From Hydrogenophaga sp. (GTDB lineage: Bacteria > Pseudomonadota > Gammaproteobacteria > Burkholderiales > Burkholderiaceae_C): a stretch of DNA of 40,947 nucleotides. Of the stretch, positions 16,384 through 25,510 are shown one piece after another. The notes under the pieces were generated by a model that saw only the letters and a program-made list of their open reading frames with translations, searched no databases and had not been told where the DNA came from. The DNA lies in the NCBI GenBank assembly GCA_020048405.1, contig JAIFMP010000051.1, forward strand, positions 1 through 40,947, written 5' to 3'. Made by a program: the position numbers and the translations under genes. The number at the start of each line of letters is the position of its first letter. Position 1 is the stretch's first letter.

Positions 16384-17832
16384 TCAGGGAATGGGCGTTG
16401 GGTTCAGCACTGCAGCACCGGAAGTGCCGTTGCCCTGCTGGCCTTCGGCGTTGCGGCCCCAGCCCCACAGCAATCCATCGGTGCCCACCGCGAACGTGCT
16501 TGCTGGCCCAGTGCCCACTTTGGCCCAATTGGCCCCCGACCCAACCTGGACAGGGACCAGTTGCAGCGTGACCGTGCCATTGCCCAACTGGCCATCCCCA
16601 TTGGAGCCCCACACCCATAAGGTGCCGTTGAGGCGGATACCTGTGCTGTGGTCGCTGCCAGCAGACACTCGTGCCCAATCACCTTCGGTTCCCACGCGCG
16701 TGGGAACCGAACTGTCCACGCCCAGGCTGTTGCCCAACTGGCCTTTCAGGTTGCTGCCCCACGCATAAAGGCGCCCGTTGGACTGGATAGCCAGCGTGTG
16801 CGCGCCACCAGCAGCCACCGCAGACCACTTCACGGCACCTATCCCCACCGGATTGACAACTTGTGCGGGCACCGTGGTATCTGCAACGGCGCCCACACCC
16901 AAGCGACCATTGTCATTGCTGCCCCAGGCCCACAGTTCGCCCACGGCATTCAGCACAACGGTGTGATCGGTGCCAGCCGCTACAGCCACCCAGGTCTTGG
17001 TGGCGGTGTTCACCTTCTGCGGGTCAAAGCGATCCACGGTATCGCCCAGGCCCAACTGGCCCACCGTATTGCGGCCCCATGTCCACACCGTTCCATCAGA
17101 CTTCACCGCCGCGGAGTGATAGGCGCCGGCCGCGATGTCAACCCAATCGGTGTCGCTTCCCACCGCGATGGGTACGTTGGAATCGGCAGAGTTGCCGGTT
17201 CCCAACTGACCGTTCAGGTTGAGGCCCCAGGCCCACAGCGTACCGTCGGTTTGCAGGCCAATGGCATGGTATTCGCCCGCGACCACTTTCTTCCATATCT
17301 TGCTGCTGCCGATGACCGTGGGTGTGGTGCGGTCAAGCAAGGTGCCATCGCCCAACTGCCCTTTTTGGTTGCGCCCCCATGCGTACAGGCTGCCGTCTTG
17401 CTTAATACCGAGGGTGTGGTCTCGCCCGCCCACAGCAATCAGATACGGTGTAGCCACCGTCATCTTGGCTGTGCCCGTGACAGTTCCCACCTTGGCCGTG
17501 AGGGTTTCAATGCCGGTGGCCACGCCTTTGGCCAGGCCGGTGGTCGCATCCACAGAAGCCACAGTGCCTGGGCTGCTCCAAGCAACGCCGCTGGTCAGTG
17601 TCTGAGTGGTGCCGTCTGAGTAGACGCCTTGCACACCGAAGGTTTGTTGGCCTCCAACCACCACCGTGACTGCCGCAGGCGACACGGTCAGGCTGGTCAG
17701 CACAACTGGTACCGGTTCAGGAACGGGCGTGGGCGTGACCACGGTACTGCCACCTTTGTCAACGCCCCCGCCGCATGCGACCAAAGTGGCGCACGCCACC
17801 GACCAAATCAGGTGTGAAAAAAATCGTTTCAT
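16384..17832 (-). CDS. Lipoprotein with Ig-like domain and RCC1 repeats
   Basis: A 482-residue secreted lipoprotein. The lipobox LVAC places the lipidated cysteine at residue 20. A Thr/Pro/Val-rich linker follows, then a bacterial Ig-like (Big2-type) domain (about residues 45-125, [19 protein letters not shown]...). About seven RCC1-type repeats come next, each with a YAWG or LWAWG-type core and GQLG. These should fold into a beta-propeller. The start at 17832 is chosen because it places a lysine/arginine N-region directly before the hydrophobic signal. A start at 17856 would add eight residues. Propeller plus Ig-like architecture suggests a surface-exposed binding protein. Its position beside the secretion operon makes it a conceivable substrate, which is inference only. 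Confidence 0.8.
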   Translation of the reverse strand: MKRFFSHLIWSVACATLVACGGGVDKGGSTVVTPTPVPEPVPVVLTSLTVSPAAVTVVVGGQQTFGVQGVYSDGTTQTLTSGVAWSSPGTVASVDATTGLAKGVATGIETLTAKVGTVTGTAKMTVATPYLIAVGGRDHTLGIKQDGSLYAWGRNQKGQLGDGTLLDRTTPTVIGSSKIWKKVVAGEYHAIGLQTDGTLWAWGLNLNGQLGTGNSADSNVPIAVGSDTDWVDIAAGAYHSAAVKSDGTVWTWGRNTVGQLGLGDTVDRFDPQKVNTATKTWVAVAAGTDHTVVLNAVGELWAWGSNDNGRLGVGAVADTTVPAQVVNPVGIGAVKWSAVAAGGAHTLAIQSNGRLYAWGSNLKGQLGNSLGVDSSVPTRVGTEGDWARVSAGSDHSTGIRLNGTLWVWGSNGDGQLGNGTVTLQLVPVQVGSGANWAKVGTGPASTFAVGTDGLLWGWGRNAEGQQGNGTSGAAVLNPTPIP

Positions 17833-17973
17833 GTTGTCCAAGCCCGCAAAAGTCATCGGTGTCTCAAGTCTAGGCTTCCCGCAGGTAGGCTAAAGCGTTT
17901 GGTGGATGCCAGATGCCTCCCAATTCATCGTATGTCTGCGGCTACCATGCAGCAAACAAACCCATACCCGCGC

Positions 17974-19728
17974 ATGTCCACAGCAACCAACGCACCCGAA
18001 GCCCGAAGCAAGGCGCTCGCTTTCACCCTCGCCCGCCGCGTGTGGGCGCTTGCCGCGCCCTACTTCAACTCCGACCAGAAATGGCAGGCCCGGGGGCTGT
18101 TGGCCACCATCGTGGCGCTGAACCTGGGCACCGTGTTCATGCTGGTGCAAATCAACGACTGGAACCGGCTGTTTTACGATGCGCTGCAAAACAAGGACCA
18201 GGGCGTGTTCTGGACGCAGCTGGGCCGCTTCACCTACCTGGCCTTCGGCTACATCGTCATCGCCGTCTACAAGCTGTACCTGACACAGTTGCTGGAAATG
18301 CGCTGGCGCGCGTGGATGACCACCCACATGCTGGACCGCTGGCTCGCCGGGCATGCGTTCTACCGCATGGAGTTGGGCCGTTACCAAAACAACGGCAAGG
18401 CCTTGCCCGACAACCCCGACCAGCGCATTGCGGACGACTTGAACCAGTTCACCAGCTACACGGTGTCACTGACCATGGGGCTGCTAAACGCGGTGGTCAC
18501 GCTGGTCAGTTTTGTGGGCATTTTGTGGGGGTTGTCAGGTGCATTCGGTTTTGAGGCTGGGGGGCAATCCTGGGAGATCCCTGGCTTCATGGTGTGGGCT
18601 GCGGTGGTGTATTGCGCGGTGGGCAGCGTGCTCAGCCATTACATTGGCCGCCCGCTGATGGGACTGAACTTTGAGCAGCAAAAGCGCGAAGCCGACTTCC
18701 GCCACCACCTGATCCGGGTGCGCGAGTACAGCGAGTCCATCGCACTCGATCGCGGAGAAGGGGTGGAGAACCAACGCCTGGGTGCCCGATTCAGTCTGGT
18801 GTTGGCCAACACACTGGCGCTGATGAAGGCGCAGAAAAAACTCACGTGGTTTACCGTGAGCTTTGGTCAAGCTGCCGTGGTGTTTCCATTCATTGTGGCC
18901 GCGCCCCGGTTTTTCAGCGGGGCCATCCAGTTGGGTGAATTGATGCAGATCGCATCGGCGTTCAGCCGGGTGCAAGATTCCCTGTCGTGGTTTGTGGACA
19001 ACTACGCAGCACTGGCGACCTGGCGCGCCACCACCGACCGCCTGACTTCATTTGAAGACAGTTTCAAGGCCCTGTCGCTTAACAGTATTGAAAAGTCCAC
19101 TATACCCGTTGAAGCAACGCATGTGGCTGATCATTGGCAGGCCGATGGCCTGGCCCTGGCACTCCCCGGCGGGCAGGCGCTGGCCCCACCCGCTGTGTTC
19201 AGCGTTCACGCCGGGGAAACGGTGCAGGTGCGCGGTGCATCGGGCACAGGCAAGTCCACGCTGTTTCGGGCCATGGCAGGCATTTGGCCCTGGGTGACCG
19301 GGCACATACAGCGCCCGGCAGACCACCCGGGGCGCACGCTGTTTTTGCCGCAGCGCCCCTATTTCCCCAATGGGCCGTTGCGCGAGGCATCGGCCACGCA
19401 CTACACCGATGCCGCGCTGGAGGCCGCGCTCACGGACGCACTGCTGCCCCACCTGGCAGGGCGCCTGGATGAAGAGGGCGCGTGGGGCCAAACGCTGTCA
19501 GGGGGTGAACAGCAACGCTTGGCCATTGCCCGCGTCCTGCTGAAAAAACCCAGATGGCTGTTCCTGGACGAAGCCACCAGCGCGCTGGATGCGCCAGCAG
19601 AAGAGGCGCTGTATCAGCGGCTGCAAGCCCTGGTGGCAGCCGAAAACGGTGGCATGGTGTCGATCGCACACCGCCCTGGCGTGGCGGCGTTCCACCACAG
19701 TTACGTGCAAATGGGTGCGCCCCGGTAA
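17974..19728 (+). CDS. ABC transporter, fused permease/ATP-binding protein (YddA/SbmA-BacA type)
   Basis: A fused membrane and ATPase protein of 584 residues. The N-terminal half is an ABC_membrane_2 domain with about six transmembrane helices ([16 protein letters not shown] is the family hallmark). The ATPase half has Walker [10 protein letters not shown] (about 421-429), signature LSGGEQQR (about 508) and Walker [13 protein letters not shown]. Homologues include YddA. Substrates may be peptides or lipids but are not known here. The start is uncertain: in-frame candidates lie at 17899 (GTG), 17932, 17947 and 17974, and I prefer the last from family alignment. The segment [11 protein letters not shown] lacks the usual L-x-YP motif after LREA, so about six or seven residues may be missing in frame. 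The 3' end overlaps convergent queC by 28 bases. Confidence 0.85.
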   Translation: MSTATNAPEARSKALAFTLARRVWALAAPYFNSDQKWQARGLLATIVALNLGTVFMLVQINDWNRLFYDALQNKDQGVFWTQLGRFTYLAFGYIVIAVYKLYLTQLLEMRWRAWMTTHMLDRWLAGHAFYRMELGRYQNNGKALPDNPDQRIADDLNQFTSYTVSLTMGLLNAVVTLVSFVGILWGLSGAFGFEAGGQSWEIPGFMVWAAVVYCAVGSVLSHYIGRPLMGLNFEQQKREADFRHHLIRVREYSESIALDRGEGVENQRLGARFSLVLANTLALMKAQKKLTWFTVSFGQAAVVFPFIVAAPRFFSGAIQLGELMQIASAFSRVQDSLSWFVDNYAALATWRATTDRLTSFEDSFKALSLNSIEKSTIPVEATHVADHWQADGLALALPGGQALAPPAVFSVHAGETVQVRGASGTGKSTLFRAMAGIWPWVTGHIQRPADHPGRTLFLPQRPYFPNGPLREASATHYTDAALEAALTDALLPHLAGRLDEEGAWGQTLSGGEQQRLAIARVLLKKPRWLFLDEATSALDAPAEEALYQRLQALVAAENGGMVSIAHRPGVAAFHHSYVQMGAPR

Positions 19729-20429
19729 ACCGTGTGCCCTTTGGCCCGCAGCTCGCATGCCGGGCATGCGCCACAGCCGTAGCCCCAGGCGTGTCGGTGC
19801 GTGCGGTCACCGGCGTAGCAGGTGTGGGTGTGTTCGGTGATCAGATCCACCAACTGCGCGCCTCCGCCGGGGTGAGCACGTTCGCCCAGGTCATGGGCCA
19901 GGTGCCAGGTGGCGGCTTTGTCGATCCACATGAGCGGGGTGTCGATCAGATACCTTTTGTCCATGCCCAACGAGAGAGCGAGCTGCATGGCCTTCATGGT
20001 GTCGTCACGGCAGTCGGGGTAGCCTGAAAAATCGGTTTCGCACACGCCCGTCACGATCACCTGCAGTCCTCGGCGGTAGGCCAACGCGGCGGCCAGCGTC
20101 AGGAAAAGCAGGTTGCGCCCCGGCACAAAGGTGTTGGGCAAGCCTGTGCTTTCCATCTGAAACGCCATGTCGCGGGTGAGCGAGGTTTCGCTGACCTGGC
20201 CCAGCACGGCGAGGTCGAGCACGTGGTCGTCGCCCAGCTTGGGGGCCCAGGCGGGAAACTGCTGGCGCAATTCGGCGAGCACCGTGAGGCGAGCGGTCAT
20301 TTCCACATGGTGGCGTTGGCCGTAGTCAAAGCCCACGGTTTCAACCCGTTCAAAACGCGACAGTGCGTGGGCCAGGCAGGTGGTGGAATCCTGCCCACCC
20401 GAAAACAAAACCAGTGCAGTGGTGTGCAT
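19701..20429 (-). CDS. queC: 7-cyano-7-deazaguanine synthase QueC
   Basis: A 242-residue enzyme that makes preQ0 from 7-carboxy-7-deazaguanine, ATP and ammonia, in queuosine tRNA modification. The N-terminal PP-loop [11 protein letters not shown] binds ATP (about residues 10-20). The zinc site is present as C204, C219, C222 and C225 (GCGACPAC). It is the last gene of the minus-strand run behind the flagellar operon and the HDOD gene, 32 bases downstream. Its 3' end overlaps the convergent ABC transporter gene. No other queuosine gene is in the window. Confidence 0.96.
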   Translation of the reverse strand: MHTTALVLFSGGQDSTTCLAHALSRFERVETVGFDYGQRHHVEMTARLTVLAELRQQFPAWAPKLGDDHVLDLAVLGQVSETSLTRDMAFQMESTGLPNTFVPGRNLLFLTLAAALAYRRGLQVIVTGVCETDFSGYPDCRDDTMKAMQLALSLGMDKRYLIDTPLMWIDKAATWHLAHDLGERAHPGGGAQLVDLITEHTHTCYAGDRTHRHAWGYGCGACPACELRAKGHTVYRGAPICT

Positions 20430-20461
20430 GACGAAAAAGAAGAATCAGCGCAAAGAGAAGC

Positions 20462-21742
20462 TCAAGCCAGGCGCTTGGATCGGCCAGCCACAGGCGCAAA
20501 ACTCTGATCGGTGGGCTCACGGGCGGTGGCCAGCAGCTCCAGGATGGCGGTATTGACCTCTTCCATGGCAAAACCACTGCGTTCGCAGATGGCGGGCATG
20601 TCTGCCACACGGGTTGGGTCTGCGGCGGCGTTGGCCACGTCGAGGTAGGCCACGTAGGGGCCATCGTGCCGCACCAGCGTGGAAAAAATTCGCCCCGGCA
20701 CTGGCAACTGGTGCAACAGCTCGGCCAAGGGTTCCCGAATCAGTCGGTCGAGCTGGGCAAACACCCCGGTGAGTTGCACCTCGCCTTTGAGTTCTTCGTC
20801 GGAATTGGGGTCGAGCAACAAACGCATCAGGCGCGAGCGCATCAGCATCGCATGGCGCACCGGGTGCAAAGAGCGGTCACTGCTGGCTCCCCCGTAGGCG
20901 CTGCGCAGCCATGCCCTGAGTTTGTCGTAGCCAAGCATCATCAGCGCGTGGCGGATGGACTCCACCTCGTGGGTCAGACCGAACGCGGCGGAATTGACCA
21001 TGCGCAACAGGCGATAGACGATGACAGGGTCTTGCACCAGCAAGCGGCCCACCTGCTGAATGGGCACCTCAGCATCCAGCGCCTGCATGATCTGAACCAT
21101 GACCCGCTGGTCCATCGGCACGGGCTGCCGTTCGTTTTCACTCAGCAGCTCTTCTGTGGGCCAGCCCACCACACCCCAGGCCTGGCGTTTGTCCAGCGCA
21201 TGGTCGGCCACTGCGCGGCTTGCCACGCCGGTATACAGATTCCCCGCCAGGATGGGGCTTTCCACCCGCTCGGCAGCACCCGCTGCAGAAAACTCGCCCC
21301 CTTGCGGTGCAGAACGCAGCGCCAGCAAGGCATCTTCGGCCGACACGTCAAGCACGCCGCGCAAGCCCTGGAACTTTTTGGTGTAAGGGGCAAACCGGGA
21401 CAGTTCACCTCGCCACAGCAACTGATGACCAAACCGGCGTGCGTGGAGCAGCAACTCCAGGGCCTCGGGCTTGGCCCAGATGAACTCGGGCACTTCGAGC
21501 CAGGTGTTGCGCACCGGCGCCTGCTTCAGCATGGCCACCAGCAATGCAGGTGCCACAGGATTGAGCAAGATGGGGGGGGCATCGGGCGGGAGCCCGTCGA
21601 TGACAAAGGTCAGCAGCTGCGTGACATCGACTTTTTTGGGTTCAGCCGCGTGCACGGTGAGCCGCGTAGCGCAAATGCGGCGGCCCTTGTCCCAAACGGG
21701 TTCATAGGCCAGAGCGATGTTGTCAAGGAGCGAGTGCAACAT
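20462..21742 (-). CDS. HDOD domain signalling protein
   Basis: A 426-residue protein with an HDOD domain in its middle to C-terminal part (about residues 215-380). The key stretches are LVQDPVIVYRLLRMVNSAAFGL and VESIRHALMMLGYDKLRAWL. The N-terminal region (residues 1-190) resembles the degenerate EAL-like module of EAL-HDOD (YuxH-type) proteins, but no catalytic EAL motif is visible. Such proteins act in signalling, often around motility and cyclic-di-GMP control, without known catalysis. It starts 14 bases after flgL on the same strand, so it is likely part of the flg operon. A link to motility regulation is inferred. Confidence 0.82.
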   Translation of the reverse strand: MLHSLLDNIALAYEPVWDKGRRICATRLTVHAAEPKKVDVTQLLTFVIDGLPPDAPPILLNPVAPALLVAMLKQAPVRNTWLEVPEFIWAKPEALELLLHARRFGHQLLWRGELSRFAPYTKKFQGLRGVLDVSAEDALLALRSAPQGGEFSAAGAAERVESPILAGNLYTGVASRAVADHALDKRQAWGVVGWPTEELLSENERQPVPMDQRVMVQIMQALDAEVPIQQVGRLLVQDPVIVYRLLRMVNSAAFGLTHEVESIRHALMMLGYDKLRAWLRSAYGGASSDRSLHPVRHAMLMRSRLMRLLLDPNSDEELKGEVQLTGVFAQLDRLIREPLAELLHQLPVPGRIFSTLVRHDGPYVAYLDVANAAADPTRVADMPAICERSGFAMEEVNTAILELLATAREPTDQSFAPVAGRSKRLA

Positions 21743-21756
21743 GCACCAACATTACC

Positions 21757-22680
21757 TCAAATAGTCGAACATGGACATTTTCTGGCAGCTTGGTAGGCGG
21801 TTTGATTCATCTGGAAATCGGTCACGGCTTTCAGCATATCCACATCGGTCAGTTCGGAATTTTCTTTCTCATAGGCCACCGAACGGTCTTCAAACAGGAG
21901 CTCCATGTTGTCGGCGCGGTTGAGCCAGTCGCCGAGCTTGCCTCTGGCCGCGAGCAGGCTGTCCTCACGCACAGCCAGCTCGGCATGCACTTGGTCAAGT
22001 TCGGTGGTCAGCGCAGCACCGGTCAGGTTGCTCTCCAGCGCACCGATGGCGCGATCCAAGGTTTCCCAAATATTGGCACCGTTGTCACCGAACACCAGCG
22101 ATCCATCAATGCTGCGAGGCAGCGAAGTGGGCGTAGCGGCGTACTGACCATCCAAAGCGTCCCAGTTGACCGCCCTGCCATCTGGCCCATACGACGTGGC
22201 TACTGGTGCCGACAACACCTCAACGAAAGCATCACCTTGTGTATTCAGAGGACCCAAACCGGCAAACAGTGGACTGCCAGCGGTGTCCTTCTGGTTGGAA
22301 AAACCCACCAGCTGCTCGCGGATGCCGGAAAGCTCATTGGCAATCGACGCTTTGTCGCTGGCGTTCAATACACCGTTGCCAGCCTGTACCACCAATTCTT
22401 TTACCCGAGCATAGAGCTCAGAGACGGTTCCCAGGGTGCTTTCGGCCTGCGCCAGCGAACGACGGGAGGCCTCAAGCCCCCGCAAGTCGGCTTCGGTTCG
22501 CCTCAGTCGGTTCTGTGTGCGCTCGGACAGCGTTGCGGCCACGGCATCATCGCTGGCTTTGGCCACCCGCTTGCCGGAACTCAGTTGTTCCTGTGAGACG
22601 CCCAGTTGACTTTGGCGCTGCTGAATATTGAGTCGTGCGTTGTCAAACGTATTGAGGGTGGAGACGCGGTAAAGGCTCAT
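21757..22680 (-). CDS. flgL: Flagellar hook-associated protein 3 FlgL, C-terminus frameshifted
   Basis: FlgL forms the hook-filament junction. The N-terminal flagellin-like D0/D1 region is normal (MSLYRVSTLNTFDNARLNIQ). AGGAG precedes the ATG at 22680. Near the end, MNQTAYQAA is conserved, but the frame then reads RKCPCSTI and stops at 21757. In the next frame the expected ending KMSMFDYLR is present, with stop TAA at 21752-21754. About eight residues between QAA and KMSMF are absent, consistent with loss of roughly 22 bases at about 21783. The D0 C-terminus is needed for assembly, so the protein as written should fail. Assembly error or true mutation cannot be separated from sequence alone. 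Confidence 0.9.
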   Translation of the reverse strand: MSLYRVSTLNTFDNARLNIQQRQSQLGVSQEQLSSGKRVAKASDDAVAATLSERTQNRLRRTEADLRGLEASRRSLAQAESTLGTVSELYARVKELVVQAGNGVLNASDKASIANELSGIREQLVGFSNQKDTAGSPLFAGLGPLNTQGDAFVEVLSAPVATSYGPDGRAVNWDALDGQYAATPTSLPRSIDGSLVFGDNGANIWETLDRAIGALESNLTGAALTTELDQVHAELAVREDSLLAARGKLGDWLNRADNMELLFEDRSVAYEKENSELTDVDMLKAVTDFQMNQTAYQAARKCPCSTI

Positions 22681-22724
22681 GGCTGGCTCCTGAAGGCGGG
22701 AATGCGTGGCATGTCAGTGGTGGA

Positions 22725-24581
22725 TTACCTGAACGCCGACATCAGTGTGTCAAACAGGCTTTGCACTGTGCCCATGTATTTCGCAGAGGCCTGATAGGCC
22801 TGCTGGTACTGAATGAGTTTGGCTGCTTCTTCGTCCAAGTTGACGCCGGCCTGGTTGGCACGCTGTGTTTCGGCGGATGCCGCCTGTGACTGGGAAAACT
22901 CGGCTGAGAATTTGGACTCACTCAAACGGGAGGCCACAGCTGAAAAAACAGAGACGTACCCATCAGACAGCGTCGTGCTGGCGTCAAACGTGACCGCATC
23001 TCGCAAGGCCAACATGGCTTGGGCGTTGCCGGCATTGAAACGCACGGCGTTGGCGGGCAAGGTGTCGATGGTGAAAGTATCGGTGGCTGCTGGGGTACCA
23101 CGCAGCGTCACTGAATAGCCGTTGACCGTCATGGGCTTGCCAGGTGTGAACACCTGAAAAGGCCCCCCACCCAAAGAGATCTGCCCGGACGCGTTGAATG
23201 CGATGGCAATGGGCAAAGCCCCGCCAGGTGTGCTCGTCTGATTGACGGACTCAATGCTCAAGCCTGCGCTGTTGCCCGCACCGGCGGTGATACCCACTGT
23301 GCTGGCCACAGCCAGATCGGCAGGGCGGCTGATCGCCACATCCAGCGTCCGCGCTGCATCGGCTGCGGGTCTCAGCAAAAACTTGCTACCCACCGTAGCT
23401 CCTGCCGTCTGGTCGATCGTCAGTCCATCAAAGGTGAGCGGCAAGCCGGCTGACGCAAAACTCACTCCGTCACTCAGCCGTTTGACCGTGGCCGTCGTGG
23501 CTGTGTTGAACGTCACTTCGTAGTCGCTAGCGGCCAGCGCAGTGTGGTCTGACACTGAGATGGAGAGACCAGGCGGGCTGCTGTCAGGCACAGCACTCAA
23601 CGTGTAGGTGAAAAAATCCCCACCTGACGCGCCGCTTTGATTCAAACCACTGTTGTGCTGGTTGTTGACACCAACAGCCAGCGCCAGCGCCATGCGACCG
23701 AGTTCTGCCTGAGTGTTGGGCATGTCTTGGTTGATGAAAGACTGCAGGCCTTTGAGTTCGCCGCCCACCAGAAAATCATCCGGAATCTCAGATGCCGAGT
23801 TGCCCTGCACAAAGTTGACAGTTTGGCGATGGTCGGGATCCAGTTCGTCACGCTCCAGTTTCAGTTTGGCGGCTTTGCTGCCCAGCACCAGGGGATAGCT
23901 GCTGGCCACAAACACCGTCACGGTGCCGTCGCTGGCACCGATGGTGGTGACCTGAACCTTTTGGCTCAGCTCGGCAATGAGTTGGTCGCGTTGGTCCAGC
24001 AGGTCATTTGGTGGCGCACCGCTGCCGATCACGCGGCCGATTTTGTCGTTCAAGTTGGCAATTTGCTCGGCTTTGAGGTTGATCTGGTTGATCACCTCCT
24101 TGGACTGCAGCTTGGCCGTTTCAGCGACTTCGTTCAGGCGCGTGGCCGTGTCCTTGATGCGGGCGGCCAGTTCGTCGGCACGGTCAATGACCACCTGCCG
24201 TGCCGTGGAGTCGGCAGGCGAGGCCTGCACGTCCACCCAGGCATTGAGCGCGGTGTTGAGCATGGCCCCCAGACTGCCCGCACCCAGCGGGAACAGGCTC
24301 TCCACTTGCTGCAGCTTTTCAAATCGCAAGGCGTCCGCCGATGCCACGGTTTGCGTGGTGTTGGCCTGGCGGGTCAGAAAGGCGTCGTACGAACGGGCAA
24401 CCGATTCGATCTGAACACCTTTGCCATAGAAGCCGCCGCCCGACTGTTGGCCTTCGACCGCGCTGAGCGACACATTCTGGCGTGAATAACCCACCGTGTT
24501 GGCATTGGCAATGTTGTGGCCAATGACCTGCAACACAGACTGGTTGGTGGTGAGTGCGCGGGCGGCAACGTTGAGGCTCAT
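22725..24581 (-). CDS. flgK: Flagellar hook-associated protein 1 FlgK
   Basis: FlgK, 618 residues, is the first hook-filament junction protein. The N-terminal rod/hook motif is clear (VLQVIGHNIANANTVGYSRQNV). The C-terminal D0 helix ends KLIQYQQAYQASAKYMGTVQSLFDTLMSAF. The middle (about residues 330-520) is a variable, Thr/Ala/Gly-rich region. GGGAG precedes the ATG at 24581. It starts 15 bases after flgJ and is followed by flgL. The frame is intact throughout. Confidence 0.95.
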   Translation of the reverse strand: MSLNVAARALTTNQSVLQVIGHNIANANTVGYSRQNVSLSAVEGQQSGGGFYGKGVQIESVARSYDAFLTRQANTTQTVASADALRFEKLQQVESLFPLGAGSLGAMLNTALNAWVDVQASPADSTARQVVIDRADELAARIKDTATRLNEVAETAKLQSKEVINQINLKAEQIANLNDKIGRVIGSGAPPNDLLDQRDQLIAELSQKVQVTTIGASDGTVTVFVASSYPLVLGSKAAKLKLERDELDPDHRQTVNFVQGNSASEIPDDFLVGGELKGLQSFINQDMPNTQAELGRMALALAVGVNNQHNSGLNQSGASGGDFFTYTLSAVPDSSPPGLSISVSDHTALAASDYEVTFNTATTATVKRLSDGVSFASAGLPLTFDGLTIDQTAGATVGSKFLLRPAADAARTLDVAISRPADLAVASTVGITAGAGNSAGLSIESVNQTSTPGGALPIAIAFNASGQISLGGGPFQVFTPGKPMTVNGYSVTLRGTPAATDTFTIDTLPANAVRFNAGNAQAMLALRDAVTFDASTTLSDGYVSVFSAVASRLSESKFSAEFSQSQAASAETQRANQAGVNLDEEAAKLIQYQQAYQASAKYMGTVQSLFDTLMSAFR

Positions 24582-24596
24582 AGCGTGCTCCCGGCA

Positions 24597-25509
24597 TCAA
24601 GCCTGGTTGAAACGCTGGAGGGTCAGCGTGGTGTTGATGGCGCGACTCAGTTTGGCGGCGTACTGCGGGTCGGTGGCATAACCGGCCTTTTGCAACTGAC
24701 TGGCAAAAGCTTGGGCGGAGCCCAGGTTTTGCATGGCGCCCTGGTAACGTGGGCTGGTGGACACCAGGCGCGCGTAATCGCGGAAGGAGTCTTCGTAACT
24801 GTCGTAGGCGCGGAACTTGGCCGTGACCTTCTGGGCCTCGCCGTTCACGTATTCGGTGGTGGTGACTTCGGCCACTTTGCCCTTCCAGCCACAGGTTGAA
24901 GCTGTTGCTGCCGTCGGCGTTTTTGATTTCGCCTCGGCCCCAACCGGTTTCGTGCCCGGCCTGGCCCAGCATGAAGCTGGCCGGAATGCCCACCTCGCTG
25001 GCCACACGTGTGGCAGCCTGACCGTGGCGGGCCACAAACGCGGTCTGGCTGGCGGTGGGCGTCACCGCTGCGGTGCTGCTCTGACCATAAGCTTGCTGAG
25101 CCTGCGACACGCGTGCAGCGCTGGCGCCCTGTGCACCGTCGGTGGCTTTTGCGCCATTGCCCATTTGCAGGGCCAACTGACGCTCGATGGCTTCGCTCAA
25201 GCCGCCGGGCAGGCCGGTCATTTGCACGGCCATTTGCTGGTCGAGCATGTCAGTGGCCATGTCTTCGCCCGCGTCACCGTCCATCAGGCCCGATTTGGTG
25301 GTGGCCTCTCGCATGCTTTTGATCAGCTCGCGCATGAACAGCGATTCGAACTGCTTGGCCGCCTCCTTGATCGCAGATTTGCCATCCTGACCGGCCTTGA
25401 ATTTCAACGCATTGAGCGATGAGCCATCGATGGCCAGCGCATTGGACGACACGGCAGGGCTTTGGGGCATGAGGGCGTTGAGCCCGCCCAGGCTGTTGAC
25501 AGTGCTCAT
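24597..25509 (-). pseudogene. flgJ: Flagellar rod assembly protein/peptidoglycan hydrolase FlgJ, frameshifted
   Basis: Two-domain FlgJ. The N-terminal rod-capping region (AAKQFESLFMRELIKSMREA) is followed by a glucosaminidase domain with catalytic glutamate in AGHETGWG. A strong ribosome-binding site, GGAGGTGATC, precedes the ATG at 25509. The frame breaks at about 24891 after NADGSNSFNL. Family sequence resumes in another frame at GWKGKVAEVTTTEYVNGEAQKV and runs to the stop at 24597. The segment usually reading FGIKA plus two or three residues is absent, a loss of about 20 or 23 bases. Read straight through, the first frame would extend nonsense far into flgK (to 24319). The hydrolase domain is therefore truncated as written. 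Confidence 0.9.
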
Positions 25510-25510
25510 G

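Noticed and set aside
24319-25509. A 396-residue FlgJ variant with a long new C-terminus overlapping flgK
   Set aside because: The extra sequence is out-of-frame reading of FlgJ and FlgK codons. The real FlgJ C-terminus is found in another frame.
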